Shown here: piece after piece, positions 1 to 12,255 of the stretch | Numbering within the stretch: position 1 is the stretch's first letter | Layout of the letters: each line of letters begins with the position of its first letter | Origin: Brugia malayi | Lineage: Eukaryota > Nematoda > Chromadorea > Rhabditida > Onchocercidae | Direction of reading: 5' to 3' | Assembly: GCF_000002995.4 (NCBI RefSeq) | Contig: NW_025062478.1 | Coordinates: forward strand, 310,001-374,000 | Length of the DNA: 64,000 bases | Notes under the pieces: model-generated | Told to the model about the DNA's origin: nothing | What the model saw: the letters and a program-made list of their open reading frames with translations, nothing else | The model's database searches: none | Program-made: the position numbers and the translations under genes

Positions 1-2632
1 AGGATGAACAAATTTGCATATTTTTGGTATTTTGGTATGAGTAAAACCTGAAATTAGCAATGCTGAGGTACCAAATAATATTAATAAAATTGTCTTTAAT
101 GGCTGTAATTAATTAACTAACAGCGGCTTTTTCCACGGATATTTCATTGATTTGTTTCGTAGATACGTCACAAAACGTGAAAAGTGAAACTGATGAGAGA
201 AATATCAAAATTATTGGTAACATTTTGAAAAGCGATCAAATTTCTGGAAGAAAAAGTGAAATTGATTTTTGAAAAATATATTTATTATAATTCTGACAGA
301 TGGAAAAATGGAATTTTCACCAAATTAAAAAAGTGTGAGCGTTTTGTATTTGCGACAAATACAAGAATTTATCATTTTGACGTAAATAATTTTCCGTAAA
401 CTTTGTTATATTCCATTAAGCAATAAAATGAAAACATCCATATTTAGCTGAAAAAGTTATTTGTTTTTTCCGTTTTCTGCAAACTTTACGCATTTCGAAG
501 TTATATTTTCAATAAATTTGGATGATTATTTGACTGATTAATCATCGAAGTAATTACCTATGTAATAAAAGAAAAAAAATAGAACATTTGGCACAGAAGA
601 ACTTAGGACTGCAAAATCCTTTGTAATCGTTTCTTCTCTCTCTGTGTGTGTCAGTGTAAAGTATTGATGGTTAAGTACTGGTGCTAACCAATAAGTAAAG
701 TGTAAAAAAGTTAAAGTAAACATAAGTTAAGTTAGTAATATTAAAATCTTAAGTAATACTTTAAAATAAACACTGCCACTAAGGAAAAGAAATAAATACT
801 TGTTTACTTGATTTTGCCCATTTTAGAAGAATCATAATTCTTGGACGAATCGTAGTTTTGAATAAATTTCAAAAATTCCTTCCACAAAATTTGAAAATTC
901 CTTTTCAACTTTAAATCAACTGACTAGTTATTTCTAAAAGTTACGAACTGAATAATATTTTGCATCATTTATACTAATTTGATGGTATATTAATCAGCAC
1001 ACTTCATGAGAGGCGCAAATATTCAGGCGCAGTTTTGCACATAATCGATCGAATGATTTCGCTGCATTTAAAAGAAAAATGTTAAATAAATGGTAAAGAA
1101 ATGATATTGAAAAAGTTTAAAAGTAGGAATGTAAAAGGGAAAAATGTCAAAAAATAATTGAATGTTATTTAATTACTTAATTTTTAACAAAGAATGATTA
1201 ATGCGCATTGGTCTGATCACATCACAGTAAGAAGATGAGTTCATCATTTAATAGGAATTCAAATGAAATTGTAAGTTCCAAATTTTTAGATTTAAATTTT
1301 CAATAATTCATTTTTTTAATGTAAACTTTAACATTTATAATCTCTAAGATTTAAAAGAAGATCAAACCACCAAAGGCAAAGGTATGTCATTACTATTTGT
1401 TAATATTACTTTCTTTTATCGATCATTTCTGATTGTCACCAAAAATTCGAATTTTAAATTAGCTAAACGAATTGTGAAATTCGAAATTATCAGAAATTCA
1501 TCGCATTATAATAAATATTGCAAAAAAAAGCAATGCACAAATACCTGTAAAAACCTTTTAAGAAGTTTTTAAAAAATTGTTTTGTGAATGAGTCATTGGA
1601 ATTTTGTGGAAAATGAGAGAAAAAAAATTAATGATCTATCTACTTGGTCTACACAAGGTCATTAATCGATCGATTGAACAAATTTAACTTTTTAACTAAA
1701 TGAAATTAAATTTTTTCTTTTTTACTTTTGTCACAAATTCCTACGAACCATTAAGCATTGCCTTCAGTCTCTGTACTACCCGTTAATTAATGTGATTTCG
1801 AATATTTAAATAATTATTTAAAAGATCAAAGAATGAAAAAGGAATACGACGACAATGTCAAAATTTTTTTTTCTTTTAAAAAATATATTTACAAATATCA
1901 ATTATTATAATGAAATATTTGCACAAAACGTGGCACAGCTAATGAATTAATAACTCATTTTCCTTTCTTGTTGTTTAAGTATTACTCTTTACTTACGTGT
2001 AACTTACGTGTATACTCAGCTAGTTGAGCAGAGTTAAAGTTTAGTCAGTTATTATCGATGTTTTCTTAATTCATTGTAATTGAAATAATGCACAGCGAAT
2101 ATTGAATTAAACTTACTTTTCAATTTAACATACTTTATTTTAACAAAAATGAATGAATCATTTTAAACTGAAATCTTTTTAAGCAAAATTAGACAGATTA
2201 ATGAATAAAATATTCAAATTAAATTTTTGATGGTTTGAAATTTTTTAAAATTAATATGAAAGATATTGAATGTGAAAATATTGAATGCTTTTCTTATTTT
2301 TTATGATAATAAAATACAATGAAAATTTAATCAAACATTTATTATCAGAAAATAAACGAACAATTAAATTTAAAAAAAGAAAAAAAAAAAGCAAAAAACA
2401 AATAAAGATGAAAAATTAAAAAAAATTCGTTTTTGAAAATTCGTTGTAATAATTTTTATTTCGTATTATAAGAGAATTACTCTGTGCATAAAAATGTTAC
2501 TTTATTAAATTAATTGTCAAGAAATAAACATTAATTCAATTATACTAAAAAGGAAGATATGGAGAGAGAGAGAGAGAGAGGGAGAGAGAGGGAGAGAGAG
2601 AGAGAGGGAGAGAGAGAGTGGCATATTTAAAC
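1..2632. other. A+T-rich stretch without a supported gene
   Basis: No open frame here has convincing coding character. A possible minus-strand exon end lies at the very edge (about 1-45, followed by a TTTCAG-type acceptor), but it is too short to judge. The stretch ends in a GA microsatellite at 2561-2619, just past the stop of the tentative minus-strand gene described next, so its upper part may be that gene's 3' UTR. Confidence 0.4.
2561..2619. repeat. (GA)n microsatellite
   Basis: About 59 bases of nearly pure GA dinucleotides with a few GGGA interruptions. It is one of eight such purine tracts in the window, and it lies just downstream of the tentative gene ending at 2633. Confidence 0.9.
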
Positions 2633-5600
2633 TTATCGAAAAGCTTGACGAAACACTAAACACGTAATGTTGTGTTGTTGAACTTCGCAGTACAAATCTG
2701 AATTTATCAAATAATTGAATGGTTTAGTGGAACAGATTGTGTCAATGAAACCACTGAACTTTTTACGCATTGCTAATTGAATTTGTCGTTTTGCTGTCGA
2801 TGGATTTGAGTGAATGTTCTGAAATTTTGAAATGAAATGAAATGATTAAATATTTTGTGAAAGGGTAAAATTCTATCCGTTATGCAATTAATGCTTAATT
2901 AATTATTTGATCTAAGCAAATTAATTAATTTAATTAAGTGTTAGACTTGAACCGTAAATTAGAATTCACTTTTAACAGTCCATCATCTACTATATTTTAA
3001 TTTCCAGTTATTAATTTATTTCTGAAGTTTTCTCGATATCGTTATTATTTAATGTATTATTTGAAAAATTTTATCGGATGATGATAAATTGGTAGATTTT
3101 CTTATGGTACAATATGATTTATTGATTTTATTTGTGATAAAATTTATTTTGATTAAGCGTTAAATAAATTTTAAATGCAGCAAAACAAGAAAATTTCAAT
3201 CCTTTAACAAAATTTAAGTATAATTAAAAACTTATTTAAAGACATAGCTGTTTCACCGCAAATTCTTAATTTCATAGTTTCATCTTTCATCTAAACAAAT
3301 CAAAAAGTAAACTTAATCTGTTGAAAATTTGATTCTACAAATAAATTATTTTTTTTTAAATTATAATTATGAAGAAAACAAATTGTTGATTCATTTCACC
3401 AATACTTTTTCTCAGTTCTTTGAAGCTTTAAAATTCGATAATAATTAATTTCCAATTTATTACTTATTTTTGATAAAATTAAAACTATTACACTGATAAA
3501 TTGAAATATAATCGATTATACTGTAAAATTATATGCATTGAATTCTTCTATGCCATCTGCAAGCTTTTATGTTCAGAAGAAACAGTTCTGCTTTTAAAGA
3601 GATTAAATTAAATTTAAAATTGTCAACAAGAATTAACCTGCATGATCACTTTGCGCATAGTAAGGTCATTGCATTCAGTGTTGTTGAGGGATGGAGAAAA
3701 GCGCGTAATATTTTCTTGTTTATTCTTTGCTACTTCAATTCAATAAAATAATTCAAATGAAAGTTAGCTTAATTAAACTTTCAAAAGTTACAAAATTTTT
3801 TTTAGAGTAAATTTTTAAAATTTTTAAAATTTTTTAGCAAATGAATAAGTTAAGTTGGTGCAATTAAATGGTCATTGCAATAAATTAACTGTTAGGTTAA
3901 TTTTAAAAGTACTTAAAAAGTTTACTTTTGGACTGTTAAATAGTAGTAGAAATTGAAAAGGTAATTAGTGCATACCTTCAGAAATGTTTGTATTAATTGA
4001 TGAAATGGGGTGACTGTCATTTGCTTTGCTCTGTAAATTTCATTTGATTTCATTTCAGATGACAAAAGTATTTTATATAATGAAGAAAGTTAACTTTGAC
4101 TTTATAATAAACAATGAAACGCTGATGATATGCTAACAGTTGTTTTTAGCACGGTGAACTCTGACCTTTGCTGATAGATGTAAAATGATTGTTACGTACG
4201 TGAATGAGAAAACTAAAAAAAAAAAACTTACTGAAAAGCATAAATCAAACTTACATAATTTTTTTTGGGGAATGATTCATGTTTAGGTATAATTATTGAT
4301 GACATGGTGGATGTGCTTTGTTCGTTTCGTTTGTCATCTGTAATGGTAGCCTAGAAAAGATAAAGTTATAATAATATCAAACTTTTTGATGAAAGTATTT
4401 GTTAGCTATGAATTGACAATAAGTTATTACTTTTCCTTAAAAGTATTATTTTAGAGATTTACTCATAGTAATGTTTAATATCTATGACGAAAAGCTAAGT
4501 TATTCATAGTTATTTATCAAAAATTAGAAAAAAAAGATTTGAATTTCACAGCAAATACAACAATTAAATTTTCTTTTCGTTTGCTTTTGAAATAATTTTA
4601 TTTATTTCTTAGAAACTTTTTTTTTAAAAAAAGTTTTGACAAATAAGCGACTAAGTTATTATGCAAAATGGTTTAACAGTTGTGAAAAGAATTTTGAAAA
4701 GGGAAGAAAAATGCGACAAAGAATGAAACTTAAAAATGAATAAATGGAAGTGACTAGAACAAAGAGACTTACCTGGTTTGTGTAATTAGCAAGGTAGATC
4801 GAGTAAATAATAAAAATTATCTCTTTGCTATATTTCATCAATGCTTCTTCAATGATATTATTATTATTATTATTTACTTAAGTAACTAAATGAATATAAG
4901 TAATGCATTTTGTTTGAGTAATGATAAGAATGTCGCATTGTGATAGTGATAATATCAATTTGATAATAGCAATTTGCTTTAAAGTTTTTTTTTTTTTTGA
5001 TAATGAAAATATGTTAAATTGAAATTTGTAATTTTTATCCAAAAAGTATAATAAGAAAAGAAAATGAAACAAAATATTCAAACAAAATTTACGTTTCAGT
5101 CTTTTTTTTTTTTTTTTTTGAATTCTAAGTTAAAATTGCGACAAAATAAATAAAATCAAACGAAAGGAATGAAAAAATAAAAAATGTTTCTAACTAGCAT
5201 TCGTTTAAAATAATACAATAATAAATACTTTTGAAAAGTTATATTTTTCTTTAAATTTAATTTTCATTTTTTTAAATTAACAAAAAAAAAAAAAAAAAAA
5301 GAAAGAAAATTGAAGGAATCATCCAAAAAAGGATATTTCGACAAATGCACTCGTTCATCCTTTTGATAAAATTTTACGATTTTGATTTGATTTTGTCCAC
5401 TCATTGCTTTTACTATTCGCTGTCAAACGAAACAAACATAATTTCATTTTTTTTTTTTCTCCAATTTTCTTCCTTTCATGAAAATTTCAAATTTTTTTTT
5501 TTTGTTTTGTTTTTTAGAAGTGCATTTTACATGCTGCGATCGCTCTAATTAATTATTATCTTTCTTTGATATTATTTTATTGTTTCTCAACAAAATTTTT

Positions 5601-7238
5601 ACTTTGATGCATTTTCTGAGGTTTTCAGGTTGAGGCTAAAACTTTAAGAAGAAATTTATCATTAATTTTAAATTAGAAGAAAAAGCAACAAAATAAGATA
5701 TGAAAGCAACTCATAATTATAAATTCCCACCTGATTATTATTTATTATTTTACATTTTGTTCACAGAAAAGTTAAAAAGTTAAATTAAATCGTTGCTATA
5801 AAATTAGAAGTCTAATTATAGAACAATCTTTTTTTGATAAATTATCAAAATATCAAGTTTATCAATTGTTATCAGCGGAAACCACTCATTTCTCTAAGTT
5901 TATATTAAATGTTTGTTTAAATGTTTCAAAATTATTTAATCACTTGCGTACCAAATTACTAACCAATTAAATTAGAAATGAAAAATGAAAACAAGATTAC
6001 CTAAAAAATCTAGTAACGAACAAGGAAAAGTAATTATATATATTAGTTCCAAAATTAATTAAAAGTGTGTAATTCTAAAAATCCTTTAAAAAAATAAATT
6101 CAAAACATAGTTGTACAATTTTTTATGTTTTATGGTTATATCAAAATTATAAGAATAAGATTTTTTGTGTTGATTTTAATTTAAATTATTTTGAAAAATT
6201 AGTAATTTATTATTTTGGTGCAATTTAGTAGTGCAATTGAAGTAACAAAAAAAATAAGAAGCAAAATTACGATCATAAATTTAGTATTTATTTTTAATAA
6301 ATCTTTTCTAGATGCTAAAATAAAAAGGTAATACCAATTCAACGATTGTTAATTTCCGATTGTGTTTTTTTCCGGAATACTGGATTGTTTTAGATAATTT
6401 ATAAACTTTTATGGATTTATGGATGATGCATAGCTCCATTAGAGCTCATTTGAATTTTTTGTTTGATTAAATCTAAATGTTTGTTAAAATGGAATAATCA
6501 TAATTTCATTTCATTTGATTGTATTACAGATAGTTTATTGATAGAGAAAAATGAAATAAAATTATTAATTGCTGGAAAGAGTAATTGAATTTAGTTAAAT
6601 TTATAATTAAATTGAAAAAGCCATTCGAATAGAATTAGAAATCAATGAAAGGAATACTTTAGCTTTTTCGCACATTTCTGTTCTACTGCATAAGTAAGTG
6701 ATCTCGAAATTATTCTAAAATATGTTTACAATACTAACTGATTCCGATTATTGTTGATGTCACCTCTTCACGGCAATAGCCTTTGATGTGACAAATCTGC
6801 ATTACTCCGATCGAGATCAACCTTTGATGTGACAAATCCCCATTATTCCGATCGAGATCAACCTTTGATGTGACAAATCCCCATTATTCCGATCGAGATC
6901 AACCTTTGATGTGACAAATCCCCATTATTCAGATCGAGATCAACCTTTGATGTGACAAATCCCCATTATTCCGATCGAGATCAACCTTTGATGTGACAAA
7001 TCCCCATTATTCCGATCGAGATCAACCTTTGATGTGACAAATCTGCATTATTCCTATAAAAAATATGCTATTTCAAGCTTAAATTGGCGGGGCTGGTAGC
7101 GATTTTGCCTTAGTATTGTTAATTTCAAAAATTGTTTTAGGTTGACAGTGATCAGTTAAGGCTTCAGGCCTTCTTCATCTGTTGAATCCTTCATTACCTG
7201 TCATTCATCAATTGAAATTCCATCGGAATGTCACCATT
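2633..7238 (-). CDS. Tentative multi-exon gene of small exons, unidentified
   Basis: I do not recognise the product. Five short minus-strand stretches have canonical splice sites and compatible phases: 7198-7238, 4773-4827, 4252-4352, 3976-4030 and 2633-2697 (ending in TAA). Each is open in the frame its neighbours require. The best supported is 4252-4352, with acceptor TCTTTTCTAG and donor GTAAGTTTG, encoding a polar segment that starts ATITDDKRNEQST. The exon at 4773-4827 is hydrophobic and less certain. No start codon was found, so the model is incomplete at its 5' end. It lies downstream of the WPPP gene on the same strand and could instead represent alternative 3' exons of it. Chance splice-like matches are common in A+T-rich DNA, so the whole model needs transcript support. 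Confidence 0.25.
6780..7054. repeat. 41-bp minisatellite, about 6.7 copies
   Basis: Unit starts fall at 6780, 6821, 6862, 6903, 6944, 6985 and 7026, giving a constant 41-bp period. The units are almost identical: the first and last carry CTGC where the others carry CCCC, and one unit has CAG for CCG. Each unit contains CCTTTGATGTGACAAATC and GATCGAGATC. The array is less A+T-rich than its surroundings and lies in an intron of the tentative minus-strand gene or in intergenic DNA. Confidence 0.95.
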
Positions 7239-7878
7239 CTATTTATTTGTTCATATTTCAGTATTTGACCATATCTGACCTCTAAATCTGACCTTTGGGA
7301 TTGTTTATTTTTTGATCGATTAATTAGTGCCATCAGAAGCTAAATGGTTTGTTATTACTATTCTCATTTCATTGGTAATACTTTCATTATTATAATATTA
7401 ATACAAACTTGTTTTCAATTTATTGGAAGTCAGTTGTTTTTTCATTTTTTAAATTCCTTTCATCATCGTTTGTAATTTAAAGAGATAATAATTTATAGCC
7501 AACTTCAATCGATAATTTAAAAAGTTTATGTTTGTTTAGAAAGGATTTTATCAAATTTTGTTTACTGTATGAGATATTTACATTATTATTTACATGGGAA
7601 TGTCTATGGATTCTCAAAAATTTGTCAAATTTTTATTCACTCAGATTGAAAAGATTGACAAAATGTATTGAATGATTGAAATATACAATGAAATATTTCA
7701 CAGAATAATACTTTAATTTCAGAATAAGCAAATAATAAAAAAAAAAGATGAAAGAAAGGAAGTGCTTAAGACACTCATTAATTAATTAATTAATTAATAG
7801 TTCTGCATGGCATCTTTGTTACATTTGCACTTTAAAATTTATTGTGCTTGCAAATTGTTCGAACGACACAAAGGAAAT

Positions 7879-7922
7879 GAGAGAGAGAGAGAGGGAAAGA
7901 GAGGGAGAGAGAGAGAGAGAGA
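7879..7922. repeat. (GA)n microsatellite
   Basis: An imperfect GA tract of about 44 bases with GGGA interruptions. Open frames through it on both strands (Arg/Glu or Ser/Leu repeats) are artefacts of the repeat. Confidence 0.85.
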
Positions 7923-7956
7923 AAAGTTAATTTCATCTTCCTCCTCCAACACGTAC

Positions 7957-8004
7957 CATTCCTTTCGTTATTGTATTCCTCTTTTGCATCTGTTGAGTGG
8001 GTGT
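7957..8004 (-). other. Orphan exon-like segment
   Basis: A 48-base stretch bounded by acceptor AAAATTTCAG and donor GTACGTG on the minus strand. It is open only in the frame reading THSTDAKEEYNNERN. It begins with two bases that complete a codon and ends in phase 1. It could follow the exon ending at 8541 (which leaves one base over) as an alternative 3' exon of the WPPP gene, or belong to the tentative gene further left. No partner is proven. Confidence 0.25.
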
Positions 8005-8041
8005 CTGAAATTTTCATAATTTGAAGAAAATAATGGACAAC

Positions 8042-8069
8042 TTTTCCGGTTACGAAGAAAACCGGAAAA
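8042..8069. repeat. 10-bp perfect inverted repeat
   Basis: TTTTCCGGTT at 8042-8051 and AACCGGAAAA at 8060-8069 form a 10-bp stem with an 8-base loop. There is no gene on either strand here. The role is unknown. Confidence 0.5.
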
Positions 8070-8231
8070 ATAATATGAACGAATGTTCTGCAATGAATTG
8101 AATATGAATTTCGAGAAATGCTGTCTTTTATATAATCAAATTTAAATAAACTAAAAAATTGTTTTTTTTTTTAATTTAATTCGAGAAATATGAAAAAAGA
8201 AAAATATCTAAAAAGATTGTGACAAAAGAGT

Positions 8232-8262
8232 AGAGAGAGAGAGAGAGAGGGAGAGGGAGAGA
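8232..8262. repeat. (GA)n microsatellite
   Basis: About 31 bases of GA with GGGA interruptions, just past the stop of the WPPP gene, so probably in its 3' UTR or flank. Confidence 0.85.
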
Positions 8263-8381
8263 CATCAAAAAATGTTTTAAGAAAAAAATTGAAATTTATT
8301 TTTGGTGCCATTAAACATTAATTTATTTCAGTTAGTGAAACAATGAATGACTGCAAAATGTCAAAGGTTAGATGTCAAAGG

Positions 8382-11300
8382 TTAAAACTTGCTAACTTCT
8401 TTTGTCGTTGTCTTCTGTTCCATCACTGTTTCATTCTGCTCTACAACAGCTGAAAATTTATTCAACAAATGCATTAATTTATGACAGTTTGAAAAGAAAT
8501 CTGAAAATTTTTGGATTTTCTCGTATTTCACGCAACTTACGTCTGTATTCAGGCGGTGGCGGTGGCCACTGACGTTGATTTGGCTTCACAGGTAATCGTG
8601 TTTGAAGAATGTCAACATCCTGTTGAATTTGCTGTTCAAATTCTGGTGGTGGCCATTGAACGGTTTTTAATCGAGAACCTAAAATTTTTTTTCTTTTTAA
8701 TTTTGCGAAATATATTTTTCAGATATTTTTCCTGAAAATGTCAAAGTTTAAATAAAGATTGGACCAAATTTGAAGGAATCATCAACGTATCGGAACAAAG
8801 TAAACGGAAAGGAATTTCACATCAGGAAGTCATCCGAAAATCAATATTTATTTACGATATTAAAAAATATTTAATATTATTTATCAAAAAAAAGAAAAAA
8901 AAAAGAAATGTTATGAACGCTTATATTAGTTTCAATTATTTTGAATTTAAAGACGAAAATTAATAAATTGATGGCCTACCTACAGATCTGTCTATACGAA
9001 CTTCATTTTCAGGTGGTGGCCAAACTCTTTGTAAATTATGCGGAACTGTTTTACTCCAAGCTGTTCCGGTTTCAGTTTCCATTTTCGTCTGAAATTGCTA
9101 CAAAAAAAACTCTTCTTTTTTAAGGTGAATTCTTAATTGGAATTAGTTATCACTCGAAATTATTGCTTACATCACGTCTCCAAGCCGTATCTTCAGCTGC
9201 TTTAGTTACTGTCACTTCTTGTCTGTAAAAATAAAATCATTTCAAGTTGTCTTTCTTCACAATAATAAATGTTAATATTATTTAAGGTTAACTTTACTTA
9301 AATTTCCGGCATTAAAATCTGAATTCGATTTATTCTTCCGACATTAAAATCTAAACTCAAATGATTCTTCCGACATCAAAATTTGAACTCAAAATGATTC
9401 TATCACAGTAATCAAATGCCTTTCTTGTGTACCATTTCTGTTGAATGTATTTAGAAGATAGAATGTAAAGGTTAAAGAAAATAAATTTCGATGCACTGAT
9501 AAGAATGATCAAATGATTGAACTGATTAGCATATGGCCAATGATATTAGATGACCAAATGTCCTAGGGTCTAATTCACATAAATTTGGACTTCTAAATAA
9601 AAGTACAAAAAATAATAACTGAGAAAAATGTACGAACCGTGGTGCGATATTTTCATTTTGTGGCGGAGGCCAAATGTGCCCAATACGACCAGGCTGATAT
9701 GCGCTTCTGACCGATTGTGCACCAATAATTTCATTCTATGAATTTTGAAAAATTTCAAGATTTAATCAAAAAATTCATCCTTTCCTCAATGACATACTTC
9801 TTCTGAAGGTATGCGCTCTTCTTACAGTACTGTGTCTAGAAAATTAGAAGTAATTAACGGAACATCCATTCCATACAAAATCCAGAAACCTGATTGTCCG
9901 GATGCCATTCACCGGTTTTAACCCTCGGAACATCTATCATTTCTTTTGCTTCTTCCTGCGGGAATTCATTCCATTCTACCCGAGTTGTTTGCACTGGCCG
10001 TGGAACAATCACTGTTGGCTAAAATATTCTTTCAAATTAGAAATACTTTCTTCAAAATTAATTGATATTCACTCTCATACAATTTCTGTTTTCTCATTTA
10101 TTTTTTTCTAAGTCAAAGTTTCGACCGTTTTTAATTTTATTTAAAAAAAAAAAAAATTCTCTGCTAACAAAGAATATATCCTTCGATAGTTGCTAAATTG
10201 AAATTTAATCTTGCAAAAAGAGTAACTCAGAGATATACTTTACAAATGAATAAATCAATCAGCTGTTCATAACCTTCAAATATCTTCGATTTTCGTAAAT
10301 TTAATTCTCATTGGTTTAAATTTTAAAATTTCTTTTTCACCTTCACTTCAACACTTCCGTGTAAATCCGGTATGGTGATTTTTGCTGGTTGAGGAGCTTG
10401 AATTTCAACGGGTATTCGATTTTGTGTTACCCATGATTGATCATCCTGAAATTTATGCTAAAATCCATGATCAAATTAAAATTTTTTCTTTCTAATTTTA
10501 TTTAATTAAAATAAATTTAAGTTATTGTAGAAAATTAATTTTCATTTGAATTGCTTCTTTTGCAATTTCTATTAGCTTTACATTTGCAAGAAAACTGAAT
10601 TTAAACATAAGAATATTTACTTTTTCATTGATACAATGAACATATTTACAAAGATTCCTTCACAGTCTACGCTCTCTTATTGTACTCGTAATATTTGCAT
10701 AACATTAAGGTACGCATTTCGTATAAATTTAAATATTAAAAATATTATATCAAATAACTGGTATAGTATGATATTACTTACGCAAGTAACTATATAGTAA
10801 GTAACTACTTATTTTTTCTCAGAATGATAGTTGCAATTAGCCTTAACTTGATGAGTAAGAGTAAAAGTAAAAGAGAGTTACCTGAGTATGTATTGGCTTC
10901 ACTTCTTGTTGCGGTAATGCCTCTGCAGGCTTGATGATACTGCTGAGGTAAGCTTGCTGTACATCACCGCCCCGCATCACTTCAACCCTCTCTCCAGTGT
11001 TTGGAATTAATTGCGCCACCGATGTCTGCTGCTGAGCAGGTGTTGCAGATATTTGTTGCTGCATGCTCCCTCCACCTCGTTGTGCAGCTAATCTATGACC
11101 TGATGGACCACCTTTAACTGCTGCTGAAGGCGCAGTTTGACTTGCTAATGGCGCTTGTGCAGGTTTTGCAGGTACTGCTGGACCTTTTTTTTGCTGTTGT
11201 TGTTGAGGTATTTGTTGCACCTGTTTTGTTGGTGCCTGATATTTTGATGCTTGCACTTGGGGCTGTTTTGTTATCATTTGAGGCTGTGGCTGATTAATTT

Positions 11301-12240
11301 GTTGCTTCTTCTGCTGTGGAACATTTGATGGCTGATTCTGGGCTTGAATTTGAGCTTGTTGAGCCTGTTTAGCAGCTATTGTCTTTGCCTGTTGCTGGGC
11401 ACGCAGTTGCTCTGCACGTTCACGTTCCGCTTGTCGTAAAGCTTCTTGCTCAGCTTTTTTCTTGGCTTCAGCTTGGGCTTGCTTAGCCTTTGCCTCAGCT
11501 TGAGCTTGCCTAGCTTTTGCTTCAGCTTCAGCTTGCCTGGCCTTTGCTTCAGCTTGGGCTTGCCTAGCTTTTGCTTCAGCTTCAGCTTGCCTGGCCTTTG
11601 CTTCAGCTTCGGCTTGCTTGGCCTTTGCCTCAGCTTGAGCTTGCTGAACACGCATCTGAGCCTCACGTTGGGCACGTTCTTGCGCTTCCTTTATAGCTTG
11701 CTGCTGAGCCAAGTGAGCTCGTTGAAGCGCTTCTTGTTGTGCTTTCTCCATTGCTTCTTTCTGCTCAGCAATAAGTTTTGCCTGACGTAATTCAGCTTGC
11801 GTACGGGTTTCTGCTTCCTTTGCCGCAGCCTCTGCCGGATCCAGTTTGACCCGTGGTTGTCCTTGTGATGTAATCACTTTTGTCTCTGTTGTCGTTGCTT
11901 CATGAACTAAAAATTTGAAAATGAATTTCTTTCATAGGTCAGCAAAATATTCCGGAAGCGCAATGCTCCACAGGTAAAGACGGTGAATGAGAGAATTTAA
12001 TAAATTTTAAAAAGTGATTCAAAGAGCAGATAAAAATCTCCTGAATTAATAAATGAAACCTATTTTAGTCTGCTGACCATCAGCGCCACTCATCATTTGT
12101 GTCGTAGTCTGACTCACGTTTGGTGTCACGCCGGTAACCATCTTGAAACCAGTACTCTTACGTAAATTAATCGGTGCTTCGTCCTCCTCTTCCTCCTCCT
12201 CCTCCTCTTCCTCTTCCTCTTCCTTGATATTATGTGGCAT
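8382..12240 (-). CDS. Acidic/coiled-coil protein with four WPPP motifs, 634 aa
   Basis: I do not recognise the gene; it looks like a cytoskeletal or scaffold protein. Exons (minus): 12060-12240, 10882-11906, 10341-10445, 9890-10018, 9638-9735, 9171-9222, 8980-9088, 8541-8678 and 8382-8449, 1905 nt in total. ATG is at 12240. An acceptor (TTATTACAG) lies 9 bases upstream, as in trans-spliced nematode genes. Residues about 7-20 are almost all Glu. Residues about 65-230 are a long charged Ala/Gln/Glu/Lys helix with tandem 9-residue units (QAEAEAKAR). Residues about 230-380 are Gln/Pro-rich. The C-terminal third carries W-P-P-P at about 502, 553, 575 and 604, each in a separate context, and ends in TTTKEVSKF. 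No signal peptide or membrane span is visible. Poly-proline after tryptophan suggests SH3- or WW-type binding, which is inference. Confidence 0.8.
11450..11650 (-). repeat. 27-bp in-frame coding repeats (9-residue helix units)
   Basis: Within the large exon of the WPPP gene, 27-bp units encode alternating QAEAEAKAR and QAQAEAKAK segments, about six copies. Long open frames on the other strand and in another frame here are by-products of the repeat. Length variation between strains would be expected. Confidence 0.8.
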
Positions 12241-12255
12241 TTTCTGAGCTGTAAT
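12241..12255 (-). promoter_or_regulatory. Probable splice-leader or 5' exon acceptor for the WPPP gene
   Basis: On the minus strand TTATTACAG is followed by CTCAGAAA and then the ATG. The 8-base leader and the absence of an obvious upstream coding exon fit trans-splicing of a spliced leader. A short upstream cis exon cannot be excluded, because the frame stays open to the acceptor. Confidence 0.45.

Noticed and set aside
538..723. Minus-strand open frame near the left edge
   Set aside because: The frame is T-rich, with poly-Phe and no good donor. It looks like chance.
11446..11790. Plus-strand Leu/Ser-rich open frame opposite the coiled-coil exon
   Set aside because: It is the antisense of the 27-bp repeats. 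The minus-strand frame joins eight other exons in phase, while this one has no splice partners.
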